This document shows positions 38,853-49,064 of a stretch of 64,000 bases of DNA, one piece after another. The position numbers were made by a program, and so were the translations under genes. The notes under the pieces were generated by a model. That model was not told the DNA's origin and made no database searches. It saw only the letters and a program-made list of their open reading frames with translations. The DNA is from Risungbinella massiliensis (GTDB taxonomy: Bacteria > Bacillota > Bacilli > Thermoactinomycetales > Thermoactinomycetaceae): the NCBI RefSeq assembly GCF_000942395.1, contig NZ_LN812102.1, forward strand, positions 1,586,816-1,650,815. The letters run 5' to 3'. The stretch's first letter is position 1, and each line of letters begins with the position of its first letter.

Positions 38853-40628
38853 CTACGTGATAGCACTTACTTCATCACTCTCTTTGCCTTGTAAATGTTG
38901 GACTTGGAACAAATTATAGTAGGCACCTTTTTGTTGCATTAACTCTTCGTGTGTACCATTTTCCTTTATTTGACCATCCTCTAAGTATAGGATTTGATCC
39001 GCATGGGTAATAGTTGACAGGCGATGAGCCACGATAAGTGTAGTCCGATCTTTCGCTAGTCTGTCTAGAGACTCCTGAACATAATGTTCTGAATGCAAAT
39101 CAAGCGCAGAAGTAGCCTCATCTAAGATCAAAATCTGCGGATTTTTTAAAAAAACTCTAGCAAGTGCTATCCGCTGTTTTTGACCACCAGATAGTTTTAC
39201 TCCTCTTTCCCCAATCTCCGTATGGTAGCCTTTTGGTAATTCTCTTATAAAATCATGTGCATTGGCAGCGATTGCAGCACTCTCTACCTCTTCTGGTGTG
39301 GCATCCGTTTTACCAAGCCGTATATTTTCCTCGACTGATCCGCTAAATAAAATGTTATCCTGCAATACGATTCCTATCTGTTGACGTAGACTAAGTAACG
39401 TCATATCGCGGATATCCAGACCATCTATGGTAATGGTACCAGTATACACATCATAAAATCGCGGAATCAACGAGACCAGTGATGACTTACCACCACCACT
39501 TGGTCCTACTAACGCAATGGTCTGACCTGGCAATACAGAGAATGAGACTCTATTGAGAGTATTTTCTTGATCTTCAGTATAACGAAAAACTACTTCCTCA
39601 AAATCAATTTTTCCTTTCACTGATTCTATCGCAATTGCATTTGGACGGTCTACTATGTCATAAGATTCATCTAGGAATTCAAAAACTCGATCCATGGATG
39701 CATGAGCTTGTGTCAAGGTAGTGGAGGAATTGACTAATCGACGAACTGGAGAATAGATAAGAGCCAAGTATCCATAAAAAGCGGTCATCTCTCCAATAGT
39801 CAGTTGTCCATGAATCACAAAGTAAGCAGATGCAAAGATTACCAAGATAGGCGCCAAATCGGTAATAGTATTTACTGTAGCAAATGTTTTCGCAGTCCAA
39901 TTAGCATGATTAAATGCTTTGTCTAGAAATTTTCTATTTTGTTGTTCGAATAATTTTTGCTCATGTTCTTCCAAATGGAAGGCACGAATAACAGAGATCC
40001 CTTGTACTCGCTCATGCAAATGTCCTTGTAATTCCGCTAGAGCCTGGGATCTTGCTCTCGTATTGAATCGAAGTCGCTGAAAAAAATATTTCACTGATAT
40101 AGCATATAGCGGTACGATCGCAAGCGAAATCAAGGTCATTTGAATATCGAGATTTATCATAAATACAAGTGCGATAGAAAGAGTAAACAAATCTAACCAG
40201 ATGTTCATCATACCAGTTACTACGAATTCTTTTGTCTGCTCCACGTCATTAATAACCCGAGAGATAATCTGTCCTACCTTTTGGTTTTGATAGAATTGCA
40301 GCGAAAGCTTCTGAATATGATCGAACAAACGATTACGTAGATCAAACAAAACCCTACTTGCTGTCCATTGTGCATAGTATTGACGATAGTACTCGACGGG
40401 ATAGCGAACAACGGAGAACAAAAAAAAGGCAGCGAGCGTAATCCACACTAGCTGATTCCATTTCTCCTCGACTGGCATTTTTCCTAAGAGAAGATCGTCT
40501 ACTACATATTTCAACAGGAGAGGTAATAACAAAGGTATACCAAATTTAACTACCCCTACCAACATCGTCCATATAATTTGCTTGGTATAAGGTTTTACGA
40601 AGTGCAGATAACGGCGAATACTGTCCAT
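38853..40628 (-). CDS. ABC exporter, fused permease-ATPase (YgaD-like)
   Basis: Half-transporter of 591 residues. Six membrane helices fill the first ~320 residues. The ATPase domain has Walker A GPSGGGKSS, signature KLSGGQKQRIALA, Walker B ILILDEATSALD and a switch histidine in VAHRLST. It closely resembles B. subtilis YgaD in its opening (MDSIRRYLHFVKPY) and throughout, and keeps that gene's position between mutY and gsaB. It probably works as a homodimer exporting lipids or drugs; the cargo is unknown. Upstream partner of the RsbT-like gene in one operon. Confidence 0.92.
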   Translation of the reverse strand: MDSIRRYLHFVKPYTKQIIWTMLVGVVKFGIPLLLPLLLKYVVDDLLLGKMPVEEKWNQLVWITLAAFFLFSVVRYPVEYYRQYYAQWTASRVLFDLRNRLFDHIQKLSLQFYQNQKVGQIISRVINDVEQTKEFVVTGMMNIWLDLFTLSIALVFMINLDIQMTLISLAIVPLYAISVKYFFQRLRFNTRARSQALAELQGHLHERVQGISVIRAFHLEEHEQKLFEQQNRKFLDKAFNHANWTAKTFATVNTITDLAPILVIFASAYFVIHGQLTIGEMTAFYGYLALIYSPVRRLVNSSTTLTQAHASMDRVFEFLDESYDIVDRPNAIAIESVKGKIDFEEVVFRYTEDQENTLNRVSFSVLPGQTIALVGPSGGGKSSLVSLIPRFYDVYTGTITIDGLDIRDMTLLSLRQQIGIVLQDNILFSGSVEENIRLGKTDATPEEVESAAIAANAHDFIRELPKGYHTEIGERGVKLSGGQKQRIALARVFLKNPQILILDEATSALDLHSEHYVQESLDRLAKDRTTLIVAHRLSTITHADQILYLEDGQIKENGTHEELMQQKGAYYNLFQVQHLQGKESDEVSAIT

Positions 40629-40745
40629 CTATGTTCATCCTTTAACAAACTTAAATACCAACTAGTAGTCTTATTATAACAAAATTCCAAGCAATCATCT
40701 TAAAAGAATATACCGTATGGAATAAAACAAAGGAAGAATGTAACA

Positions 40746-40782
40746 AAAAACGCCTCGCTACTAAGATATGTAGCAAGGCGTG
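40746..40782 (-). terminator. codY terminator
   Basis: Minus-strand ACGCCT.GCTAC pairs with GTAGC.AGGCGT, followed by T6, about 25 bases after the codY stop. Confidence 0.85.
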
Positions 40783-40805
40783 TACAATATGACTGATAGT
40801 TACGA

Positions 40806-41585
40806 TTAATGACGAGCTTTTTCCAGAGCTGGGAGCAATTTCGGATTTAGGATTTTAATGTAGGTTCCTTTCATTCCGAGGGAGCGAGACTCTACTACAC
40901 CAGCACTTTCCAATTTTCGAAGTGCGTTTACGATAACAGAACGAGTGATTCCAACCCGATCTGCAATCTTACTAGCAACAAGCAAACCTTCCATACCATC
41001 AAGTTCATTGAAGATATGTTCGGCAGCTTCTAATTCACTGAATGACAGAGAATTAATCGCAAGTTGAACTACCGCACGACTTCTTGCCTCGTCTTCCACT
41101 TGACCCGCACGTTCACGAAGCACTTCCATCCCAACAACCGTTGCACCGTATTCTCCCAAAATGAGATCATCATCTACGAATTTGTCATTCATACGAGAAA
41201 GAACCAATGTTCCTAAACGGTCCCCACCACCGATGATCGGTACAATAGTAGTGTAGCCATTTGGAAAAGACTCTTTTAGATCACTTGGATAAGCGGTATA
41301 AGGACTGTCGATTTCCAAGTTTGGCATCGTTGCTTCTACTTCCATCAAACGGCGAGCGTACTCACCCGGAAATTCACGAGCGCTTAGATAGCTTTGCATG
41401 CGTTCATCTTCGAACTCATGGTTAATCGCCATTCCGAGCATTTTTCCATCCGGATTGACTACGTAGATGTTCGAAGAGATCACATCGCATAGAGCTTGTG
41501 CTACCTCATCAAAATCTACTAGATGGTGCCCCACATTTTTTTGCAGAATCCGTGAAATTTTACGTGTTTTACTAAGTAAATCCAT
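40806..41585 (-). CDS. codY: Global nutritional regulator CodY
   Basis: GTP- and branched-chain-amino-acid-sensing repressor of stationary-phase and nitrogen genes. The GAF domain fills the N-terminal half ([30 protein letters not shown]-like region). The winged helix-turn-helix reads [28 protein letters not shown], with the diagnostic [20 protein letters not shown]. Its 259 residues are canonical. AGGAGG precedes the ATG. Here it stands alone rather than in the clpYQ-codY operon of B. subtilis. Confidence 0.97.
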   Translation of the reverse strand: MDLLSKTRKISRILQKNVGHHLVDFDEVAQALCDVISSNIYVVNPDGKMLGMAINHEFEDERMQSYLSAREFPGEYARRLMEVEATMPNLEIDSPYTAYPSDLKESFPNGYTTIVPIIGGGDRLGTLVLSRMNDKFVDDDLILGEYGATVVGMEVLRERAGQVEDEARSRAVVQLAINSLSFSELEAAEHIFNELDGMEGLLVASKIADRVGITRSVIVNALRKLESAGVVESRSLGMKGTYIKILNPKLLPALEKARH

Positions 41586-41810
41586 GATTGATCCTCCTAG
41601 GGTATTCTTTGTATTGTATCCGAACTTTTCTGCGTAAATGGCTTATACCAATTACTGTGCGAAAAGTATCGTTCCACATAAAACAGATGGGGAAGCTATT
41701 TTAGATTGGGTACTTTTTCTATTATGCGGCATAGAATTTTGATTTTCAGAAACCTTTTTTGAACAGTTTTCGACTATTAAGTAGATTTCCAATTGTTGCA
41801 TAGCCATTTT

Positions 41811-42338
41811 TTATAAAAAAGCGGCTAATGAAGGTCTCCACAAAATAAATTCTACTTTCCCATCAACCAGTTTTATGGGTACAAGTCCCACACTGTCATA
41901 GCGGCTATCTCGGCTTGCGTAGCGATGGCGATTGTCACCCATTACAAAGACAGTACCTGGAACTACTGTAATCGGTCCATAGTTCCCATCTTCAATAGGG
42001 GTGTCAATATAAGGCTCGTGAATCTCTTTCCCATTTCGGAAAAGCTTTCCATCCCGAATCTCGATCTGATCACCAGGTATGCCTACCACTCGTTTTACCA
42101 AATACCGATTTTGGTTATGTGGGTCTTGAAAGGTAACGACTTCACCTCTTTGTGGAACTTGTAAGGTGAACTTAAATTTGTTGATCAGTAAACGGTCACC
42201 ATTATGTAAAGTCGGTTGCATAGATGTTCCATTTACTACCGACAAAGCCACCCCAAAACGACTTACACAAAAGGCTAGGACAACTGAAAAGAGAATCAGA
42301 ACCGTCCAGTTGACCCATTTACGATAACCTAATGCCAT
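41811..42338 (-). CDS. Type I signal peptidase
   Basis: Membrane-anchored serine protease that removes signal peptides from secreted proteins. One N-terminal helix (about 10-30) precedes the catalytic serine S39 in NGTSMQPTL and the general-base lysine K82 in RYLVKRVVGIPGD; MGDNRHRYASRDSR follows. It has 175 residues, like SipS/SipT. The TTG at 42356 is in frame, but the ATG at 42338 after GGAGTGGTGG fits better. Monocistronic. Confidence 0.95.
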   Translation of the reverse strand: MALGYRKWVNWTVLILFSVVLAFCVSRFGVALSVVNGTSMQPTLHNGDRLLINKFKFTLQVPQRGEVVTFQDPHNQNRYLVKRVVGIPGDQIEIRDGKLFRNGKEIHEPYIDTPIEDGNYGPITVVPGTVFVMGDNRHRYASRDSRYDSVGLVPIKLVDGKVEFILWRPSLAAFL

Positions 42339-42987
42339 ATTCCACCACTCCAACAAGTTTACTTGACATTGGAAAAAGAAACGATGATACCAAAATTCCG
42401 AGTTGTTAGGTCACAGGCGCTCTTCGAATCTCTACTTGTTGGTTGGATCTAAAGAAAAAATGGCATTTTAAAACACACTGATCTATTGCTTTCTCATCTT
42501 ACCCAAACATCTGTTTCAACATTCTACATATTCTAGTATGCAACTTTCTTTTTTTTCAAAAGAAAGGGCGATTTCTATTTAAGTAAAATGATACTCTCAT
42601 TTTTACCACTTTACACCAAACATACCTAAAAAAGAGGCAAATGGGAGATGAGGGTAAATTCAGACGGAACCTTCTGATTCTACTACCTTTGTACAGTAGT
42701 TTGCAACATCTTATAAATCTCCTTTTTAAAAAACCTTAAAACTGGTAAAATAAAGCATTTTCTTATTAGGTTGTTAGATCCAATCATCGGACAATAGCAA
42801 TTTACTTTGTCATCCGAAAATTCATTTTGGATCAGGAGAGTCGTTGCAATAAGTCCCTATCTCCTTTATTGCCAATAGTTGAAGATTATAAAACATAAAA
42901 CTCAGAATTTAGTTAAGCTAAGTGAATCATTTTTTTATAATCCAAAGGAAATATAGGACGATAACACTGATATTGAGATATTTCTAA
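42339..42987. other. Gene-free stretch between signal peptidase and subtilase genes
   Basis: About 650 AT-rich bases. It must contain the signal-peptidase promoter, but no convincing -35/-10 pair was found. A small palindrome, AAAATGA/TCATTTT, lies at 42585-42603. I see no coding frame with a ribosome site, no RNA motif and no clear terminator after the subtilase gene. Confidence 0.5.
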
Positions 42988-44253
42988 CTAAATAGACTGC
43001 ATTTTCTTAATGCGCTGTAATGCTTTCGAAAGAGAAACCATGGGAATCTCCTCATTTTGTTTATCTGCTGTTTGAAGCATAACTTGTTTTATCTCTTGAT
43101 TTGTCCAACTAGGAGCAATTTCCATTAAAATTGCAGCAATGCCAGCGCAGGCAGCAGAAGCCATAGAGGTGCCTGACAGACGGATGTAATCTTCATCTAC
43201 TAACTGATCAATGGATAAAAACGTTTGGTAAAGGTTAGGAAAGTATAAGGAGATGATATTAACTCCTGGAGCATATAGCTCAGGCTTGGCTATATCGTCA
43301 ATGGTAGGCCCCCTACTTGAAAAGTCAGCAACCTCCCATTCATCAGAGTTCTTTTGTAGCGCACCTACTGTAAGCACAGATGGTTCCTGACCTGGAGTGC
43401 AAATAGTACGAAGACCGGGGCCTTCATTTCCTGCTGAACAAACCACCAAAAGACCGCTATACCAAGCCTTTTGAACTGCTTGGGCCAAGGGGTCTAAGTA
43501 ATATGGTTCTAAAACAGGGCATCCAAGTGATAAAGAAAGGATGCGTATCTGGAGCTCTTCCTTTTTCTGTACGCACCACTCAATTCCTCTGATCACAGTA
43601 GATAACTTCCCACCCCCGTATTGATCTAACACCTTTACTCCGACGATTTGAGCCTCTTTGGCTATTCCCCGATACTTTCCAGCTGAGCAATATCCATTTC
43701 CGGCAATTGTACCTGCACAATGAGTCCCGTGTCCTTGGTCATCATAAGGATTTTTCTTATGATGAACAAAATCGACAAACTCTTTTAAGCGGTTGGTAGG
43801 CTGAGTTAGATCAGGATGTTCCGCTACTCCTGTATCCAAGACAGCAATGGTAATTCCTTTTCCTGATAGATCGGATGAGAGTAAATGATCCGATATCATC
43901 CATTGGGAAAGACGTGGGTGCTTTTCTTGTTCAGAAGAGCTAGTATGAATCCGAACTTGGCGATCTAAATAAATTTTGGCAATAAGGGGTTCTTCTGATA
44001 GAGATTGGATCGCATGGTAGGGAAGTAGACCATAACTTGCTTGCAGAAACGGAATGGTACCATACAAAGAAAGTGTATCTGACTTTTTTTGTAACTTTTC
44101 AACTTTTCTGATTAAGGATGAGTTAGGGGGTTGTCGATATTGCCAAAGCACTGGATGCAACTGATCTTTCGCACCACGCCCCATGAGTACGCTCTGTAAA
44201 TCTTGCGACAACTTTTCTTTGCGTTTCTCTAACCATCTTTTGGAGGACCACAC
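42988..44253 (-). CDS. Subtilisin-family serine protease (AprX-like, no signal peptide)
   Basis: S8 peptidase with an intact triad: D140 (VLDTGV), H175 (GHGTHCAG), S363 ([11 protein letters not shown]); oxyanion N276 is in SAGNEG. About 120 N-terminal residues form a probable pro-region. No signal peptide or membrane helix is present, as in B. subtilis AprX, which it resembles in motif order and in [10 protein letters not shown]...[14 protein letters not shown]. It is therefore probably cytosolic, or released on lysis. It has 421 residues. The start is GTG nine bases after GGGGG. Monocistronic. Confidence 0.9.
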
Positions 44254-44306
44254 TATCGATATCCCCCTTTCTTTTTATCACAATATGAAGAAAAGAGTAA
44301 GAAAAA

Positions 44307-44342
44307 CTGTTAGAAACTAATATAAGATAACGTCTCTAACAG
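44307..44342 (-). terminator. Terminator of the GNAT gene
   Basis: Minus-strand CTGTTAGA pairs with TCTAACAG around a 20-base loop that may itself fold, followed by T5. Confidence 0.7.
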
Positions 44343-44361
44343 CTCCTCTAGATTATGTTAC

Positions 44362-44793
44362 TCAAAAAGAACAATTGGATATTATGAGATCTTTTTCGTT
44401 TTTAGCAGAAGTATAACCTTTAATACCCATCTTCTTATAGAAGGGGGTTAACTTTTTTGTTCCATCGTCTACCGTGACAAAGAGTTGGGTAGCTCCACGC
44501 TCTCTTAATCTCTCTTCTAATGCATTGACCAGTTGGGAGCCCACTTTTTTATGTTGATAGTCAGGATGGACTGCTAAACAATAATAAAAACCACTTTCCC
44601 CATCCACACTACCAACGATTGCACCAACAACTGCTCCTTCATCCGATTCAGCTACCACAACTAGTTGTGGATCCCTCATTAACTGTTCGGACATCCCAGC
44701 TAGAGTCTCTTTCTCGCTCTCTTGTTCAGCATTTAAATGCCAGATATTCATCACATCGTGAACATCTGATAAACGGAAGGAACGTAATTGCAT
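44362..44793 (-). CDS. GNAT-family N-acetyltransferase
   Basis: A 143-residue acetyltransferase. The acetyl-CoA binding motif A reads YYCLAVHPDYQHKKVGSQLVNALEERL, with the Q/RxxGxG/A pattern as HKKVGSQL, and motif B follows (FYKKMGIKGY). It resembles the YpeA/RimI-like group of small GNATs; the substrate is unknown. The frame opens at 44871, but the ATG at 44793 after GAAGGGAG gives a typical domain start (MQLRSFRLSDVHDVMNIW). Monocistronic, with its own terminator. Confidence 0.88.
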   Translation of the reverse strand: MQLRSFRLSDVHDVMNIWHLNAEQESEKETLAGMSEQLMRDPQLVVVAESDEGAVVGAIVGSVDGESGFYYCLAVHPDYQHKKVGSQLVNALEERLRERGATQLFVTVDDGTKKLTPFYKKMGIKGYTSAKNEKDLIISNCSF

Positions 44794-44918
44794 AGATTTT
44801 CTCCCTTCATCATATCCCCATAATCTCTTTATATAAGCATAACAAAACAATTTTAAACAAAAACGAACCAAAACGGTATTTGAAATTTTTGGTTTGGGAA
44901 AATAAGAAATTACTTTGT

Positions 44919-45881
44919 TTAAACAAGTTTCAAGGAAGATTCTGAAACCCGTTCTATTCCAGGCAACTTCTCTAATTCCAACATAAGCTGAAAAAGTGCC
45001 TCATCTTTTTTCTTTGCCTCAATCATCACATCGAGTCGATCTATTTGTTGTTTGGCTATTTGTAGAAAGGGAACGATATCATCTGGATTTACAAAATCGG
45101 CATGACTTCGTATATTGGTTTCCCCCTTAGGACTGCTTAAATGAATTTTAGGAGGAAACTTTTCTTTTTTCCAAGTGGATACAGCCTCTTGAAAAATTTC
45201 AACTAGTGATTCACCCTCGTTATTACAACGGTGATGATGAAGGTCTAATACCATCGGTACTCCCACTTCTTTTGCAATTGCTAGTGTTTCTTTTGCTGTA
45301 AATGTTTTGTCGTCATTTTCTAAACAAATATGAGCTTGGATTTTGGGATCAAGTCTCCGAAAATTTTCTATAAATCGAGCGCCAGCTTTCTCTTTATCTC
45401 CATACGTACCACCAACATGAATGTTGCATTTATAACTCGAATCAAGTCCCATATATTGTAGCATCCGTACATGTCGAGCCAAATCTCCAGCGGAATACCG
45501 GATTACTTCTGGTTTAGGAGAACTGAGTACCGTGAAATGATCGGGATGAAATCCAACTCTCATCTCATTTTGACGTACCACTTCTCCGATCTCTGCAAAT
45601 TCCTTTTGCAGCATCTTGATATAATTAATACCTTTTACAACATCGTGTCCAGCTAGTGGAACTAACCGACTGGAGAATCGATAAAATTGAATGCCACTAC
45701 CTATGGCATGATACAAGATACGCTTCGTATTTTGCAGATTTTCTAAGCCGATACGATATATTTTTTTTCGAGCTGCATTGGGATCCGATATCGCTTTAAA
45801 TGATTTGAGCGTCATCGTTTTGGATACAGAAGCATTTTTCACATATAAACTCATCGCCACAAAACCAAATCTCACTATCAC
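44919..45881 (-). CDS. uvsE: UV damage endonuclease UvsE (UVDE)
   Basis: TIM-barrel, metal-dependent endonuclease that nicks DNA 5' to UV photoproducts and other lesions. Metal ligands and signatures: RVGFHPDHFTVL, CNIHVGGTYGDKEKA, ICLENDDKTFTA, VLDLHHHRCN, KIHLSSPKG, IRSHADFVNP and VMIEAKKKD. It has 320 residues, aligning along its length with B. subtilis UvsE (MIxRFGFV start). The start is GTG with a weak ribosome site. Often a spore-related gene (SigG-controlled in B. subtilis); no such promoter was identified here. Confidence 0.95.
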   Translation of the reverse strand: MIVRFGFVAMSLYVKNASVSKTMTLKSFKAISDPNAARKKIYRIGLENLQNTKRILYHAIGSGIQFYRFSSRLVPLAGHDVVKGINYIKMLQKEFAEIGEVVRQNEMRVGFHPDHFTVLSSPKPEVIRYSAGDLARHVRMLQYMGLDSSYKCNIHVGGTYGDKEKAGARFIENFRRLDPKIQAHICLENDDKTFTAKETLAIAKEVGVPMVLDLHHHRCNNEGESLVEIFQEAVSTWKKEKFPPKIHLSSPKGETNIRSHADFVNPDDIVPFLQIAKQQIDRLDVMIEAKKKDEALFQLMLELEKLPGIERVSESSLKLV

Positions 45882-46012
45882 TAGACATCACCACTACTAG
45901 TATGTCCGTGAGATTTTAATAGCATGAAAACAAGCTCTCTTTTACACAATATATCTATACCCTTTTTTGGAATGATTGATCGTTTCATCATACAAGATAG
46001 GAGGTATTTTGG

Positions 46013-46243
46013 ATGTATGCTGGTAGAAATTTAGATGAGTTAAAGATGACAACTCTCTCTGAGTGGAATTTAGAAGAATTATCTTATCACCACTACATGA
46101 TGTCTCAGTTGGCACCTTATATAAATCAAGAAGGAACCAGTCTTCACGTAGATATGATTAAAGAAATTGAAAAACGTGGTGGACTTCAAAATCTAACCGA
46201 TCATCATTACAAGAAAAATTATTGGTTAGATGAAAATGTGTAA
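46013..46243 (+). CDS. Small hypothetical protein, 76 aa
   Basis: Not recognised. A soluble, aromatic- and histidine-rich protein (LSYHHYMMSQLAPYINQEG, DHHYKKNYW) with no signal, cysteines or membrane helix. It has a strong ribosome site, TAGGAGG, and ends just before a terminator, so it is very likely expressed. It is divergent from uvsE and convergent with the VanW gene. Confidence 0.7.
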   Translation: MYAGRNLDELKMTTLSEWNLEELSYHHYMMSQLAPYINQEGTSLHVDMIKEIEKRGGLQNLTDHHYKKNYWLDENV

Positions 46244-46261
46244 AATCATTCATAACGCTTT

Positions 46262-46296
46262 AAAAAGCCGCCATATATATAGTTAGGCGGCTTTTT
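46262..46296. terminator. Bidirectional intrinsic terminator
   Basis: AAAAAGCCGCC pairs perfectly with GGCGGCTTTTT around a 13-base loop. It serves the 76-aa gene and the VanW gene. Confidence 0.9.
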
Positions 46297-46327
46297 CTTG
46301 TATAATTTCATAAAACATTTTTCGGAC

Positions 46328-47944
46328 TTATTCTGATGTAGGGAGTTTATCTGTCGGCGTTGTAGGGTCTACTTGCATCTCGACAAAAGTTTGTGGTGCC
46401 GGTTCGACTTTTTTCTTTTGAACTTTAGCACTAGGTACGGTGTAAGTTTTGACTGTTATACTATTCGTTCCAAGTACGATCCGAATCATAATCGGCTTAT
46501 CTAGATTGTTTTGAAAGCGAAAATCCGGACCACCCCATGACACTGTAGCATCTCGACCTTTTGGAACATAGGTTACGGTGGCGCTATGGGAATAACGACG
46601 TGTTATTTTTAGCCCAGCTTCATCTACACTGTTATAAAGTGTCGAGGAAACTTGACAGATTCCTCCCCCAATTCCTTCGCTAAACTCACCTTTCACGATA
46701 ATTCCTGCTTCTTTATAGCCTCTTTTAGCTGTTCGTTCTCCTACTACTTTATTAAAGGAAAACTCTTCTCCAGGCATTAAAATCAGCCCATCTATTGCTT
46801 CAGACGATAGACGAATGTTGGTCGTACGATTCTCATTTTTACCATCAAATTTGGTCGTATAACTACCAGCCAACTTTTTCTGTACATTCTTGATATCTTC
46901 TGTGGTGATTGTTGGTTGAACTACAATGATTGGGATCTGTCTAGGTTTATTGATCAAGGAAGGGATATCCTTCAACCACTCGTTTACTTGTTTGGTATCC
47001 ATGTAACGACCCACTTTTTCTGGTTGAATCGTACCATCTACCTTTGTTGCTTTCGCATTCACTGCAGGAACATCTACTTGTTTCTTTACTGAATCCAGCC
47101 ATTGTCTTAATTGTGTCTCATTGATGGTTTTAAGATCTTTCCCGTCATAACCCATCTTCGTTAAATCAGTTTCAAACTCTTTTCCATCCAACTCCAATAT
47201 CAACTTTTTCGACTGCCCAAAGATTGTTTCACCTGATACTTTAGACCAATCGTAAGAAAAGAAACCGATCGCACCTAAAATTATGACAATTGTAGACAAT
47301 ACTAGAACAAAACGTTTGCGACGTGTTTGCATTCGCATGTCATGTTTCTTCTCTTTTTCCAACCTAGTAAACGTATTCTCAATCTCAGGAACAGCTGCTG
47401 CTATTTCAGCTGTAGATTGTGACGAAGCAGGCTTGGGTGTTAAGATCGATTGTTCTTCAGGAACAGCTACTTCATTTTCATCTGTAGATTGTGACGAACC
47501 AACCTCTTCTGATACTGGGTTTAATGGTTCTTCAGCAAGATCTACCGTTGTTTTAGAGTCTATTGTGGAGAATGTTACAACCGGTTCTGGTTTTTCCTTC
47601 TTTTCTGGGGATACTGTTTGTTTCCCATCTTTTATGTCTTCAGATAACTCTCCCGAAACCACCCCCATTTCTGGAGGGCGAGGAGCTGTTTTCGTAACCA
47701 TACTAGGCGGATTGGAAGTAACATCTTGCTTCTTTATCGTTTCAGCAATATCTTCAGTTGAAGGGTTTGGTTGAAATGAAAATGTAGCTTTGCGTGAAGG
47801 ATTACTCTCCTCTTCTTCCGCTAACCGATTTAGATCTTCTACATCAAATAACCACGTGTTTGTCTCACCAGTAACCAATGGATCTTGCTGGTTTTTAGTG
47901 TTATCTTGATTTTGATCTCTTGGAACACCTTTTTTCTCTTCCAA
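46328..47944 (-). CDS. VanW-family membrane protein with long cytosolic tail (YoaR-like)
   Basis: The 538 residues divide into a disordered, acidic, proline/serine-rich cytosolic part (1-210) with the partial repeat SSQSTxExxxAVPE, one membrane helix (212-230), and an external part. The external part has a VanW domain (about 365-500) recognised by LMPGEEFSFNKVVGERT, GGGICQVSSTLYN and SHSATVTYVPKGRDATVSW. VanW-domain proteins are envelope-associated; their biochemical role is unsettled. The start is TTG after GGAGAG. Thirteen bases after mutY, so probably co-transcribed. Confidence 0.88.
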   Translation of the reverse strand: MEEKKGVPRDQNQDNTKNQQDPLVTGETNTWLFDVEDLNRLAEEEESNPSRKATFSFQPNPSTEDIAETIKKQDVTSNPPSMVTKTAPRPPEMGVVSGELSEDIKDGKQTVSPEKKEKPEPVVTFSTIDSKTTVDLAEEPLNPVSEEVGSSQSTDENEVAVPEEQSILTPKPASSQSTAEIAAAVPEIENTFTRLEKEKKHDMRMQTRRKRFVLVLSTIVIILGAIGFFSYDWSKVSGETIFGQSKKLILELDGKEFETDLTKMGYDGKDLKTINETQLRQWLDSVKKQVDVPAVNAKATKVDGTIQPEKVGRYMDTKQVNEWLKDIPSLINKPRQIPIIVVQPTITTEDIKNVQKKLAGSYTTKFDGKNENRTTNIRLSSEAIDGLILMPGEEFSFNKVVGERTAKRGYKEAGIIVKGEFSEGIGGGICQVSSTLYNSVDEAGLKITRRYSHSATVTYVPKGRDATVSWGGPDFRFQNNLDKPIMIRIVLGTNSITVKTYTVPSAKVQKKKVEPAPQTFVEMQVDPTTPTDKLPTSE

Positions 47945-47957
47945 CGATCTCTCTCCT

Positions 47958-49064
47958 CTAAGGCACTAATAGTAACCCTGTATTTGCTTTGATCTGTTGG
48001 ATTGCCTTAGCATATACATTGGCAAAAGCAATCTGTTGTATGGAGTGATGGGAACAAAATTGATATGAATCAGCTAATGAATTTGGTTTATCTGCTAATT
48101 CCACTTCTATAACTTTAATTTTCCAATGTCGATGACTAAAGATATGTTCAAAATTCGTGATCTCCCCTTTTATTGTAAAAGAAGAAGGAAAACCTTGGCA
48201 ATATTCTTGGATCAATTCATCAACAAATGGTTCTGAAGTTTTTTCTATTGTAGGCAAAGACCATAAGCCTGCTAACAAACCTGTATCTGGTCTTTTTTCT
48301 AAAAGAATTTCTCCGTCAGCATGAATCGCCAGAAAAAGTACTTCTGTCTCTTTCGGAGGTTTACTTTTTTTCTTGACTGGTAAATCTTCTTGCACACCCT
48401 CTTGATTGGCTTGGCAAACGTGTTGAACTGGACAAAGCAGACAGCTAGGTGAAGTAGGAGTACATATCGTAGCTCCAAGTTCCATTAACGCTTGGTTAAA
48501 ATCCCCAGGATTGGTTTCTGGGATCACCTCCATCGCGTACTGTTCCATTAACACTCTTGTCCGAGGAAGAGCAATATCTTGATATAGCTCAAACCAACGA
48601 GAGAAAACTCTCATCACATTGCCATCAACTGCTGGTTGCTTTTGGTCAAAGGCAATACTTAGGATCGCTCCTTTGGTATAAGGTCCAATCCCCCGTAACT
48701 TCTCAATCTTTTCTGGTTGATCAGGTACTTTACTTCCATATTCATCTCGAACTTCTTGGACTGCTTGGTGCAGGTTTCTCGCTCGGGAATAGTAGCCAAG
48801 TCCTTCCCATTGCTTTAGAACTTCTTGTTCGTCTGCGTTTGCCAGATCAGTCAAAGTCGGGAATTTTTTCATAAATCGTTCAAAATACGGGACTACAGTA
48901 GCAACTTTCGTCTGTTGCAACATGATTTCCGAAACCCAGACTTTATAAGGATCTTGATCTTTTCTCCAAGGCAAATCTCTTTTGTTTTGCTGGTACCATA
49001 CTAGTAAGTCTTGTTGAAATGCTGTTATTCTCTCTTGTGATATCAGTGGTTTGCCTGTTTCCAT
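47958..49064 (-). CDS. mutY: Adenine DNA glycosylase MutY
   Basis: Removes adenine mispaired with 8-oxoguanine. Catalytic glutamate E46 is in SEIMLQQTKV, helix-hairpin-helix LRGIGPYTKGAI, catalytic aspartate D147 in AVDGNVMRV, and a 4Fe-4S loop with C201, C208, C211 and C217. The C-terminal third is the NUDIX-like 8-oxoG recognition domain (FLAIHADGEILLEKRPDTGLLAG). The frame opens at 49154. The ATG at 49064, six bases after AAGGA, gives 368 residues, near the B. subtilis length. Its neighbour yfhP is syntenic. Confidence 0.95.
   Translation of the reverse strand: METGKPLISQERITAFQQDLLVWYQQNKRDLPWRKDQDPYKVWVSEIMLQQTKVATVVPYFERFMKKFPTLTDLANADEQEVLKQWEGLGYYSRARNLHQAVQEVRDEYGSKVPDQPEKIEKLRGIGPYTKGAILSIAFDQKQPAVDGNVMRVFSRWFELYQDIALPRTRVLMEQYAMEVIPETNPGDFNQALMELGATICTPTSPSCLLCPVQHVCQANQEGVQEDLPVKKKSKPPKETEVLFLAIHADGEILLEKRPDTGLLAGLWSLPTIEKTSEPFVDELIQEYCQGFPSSFTIKGEITNFEHIFSHRHWKIKVIEVELADKPNSLADSYQFCSHHSIQQIAFANVYAKAIQQIKANTGLLLVP

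Noticed and set aside
42339-42987. Hidden small gene in the long intergenic stretch
   Set aside because: No frame with both a ribosome site and reasonable composition was found on either strand.
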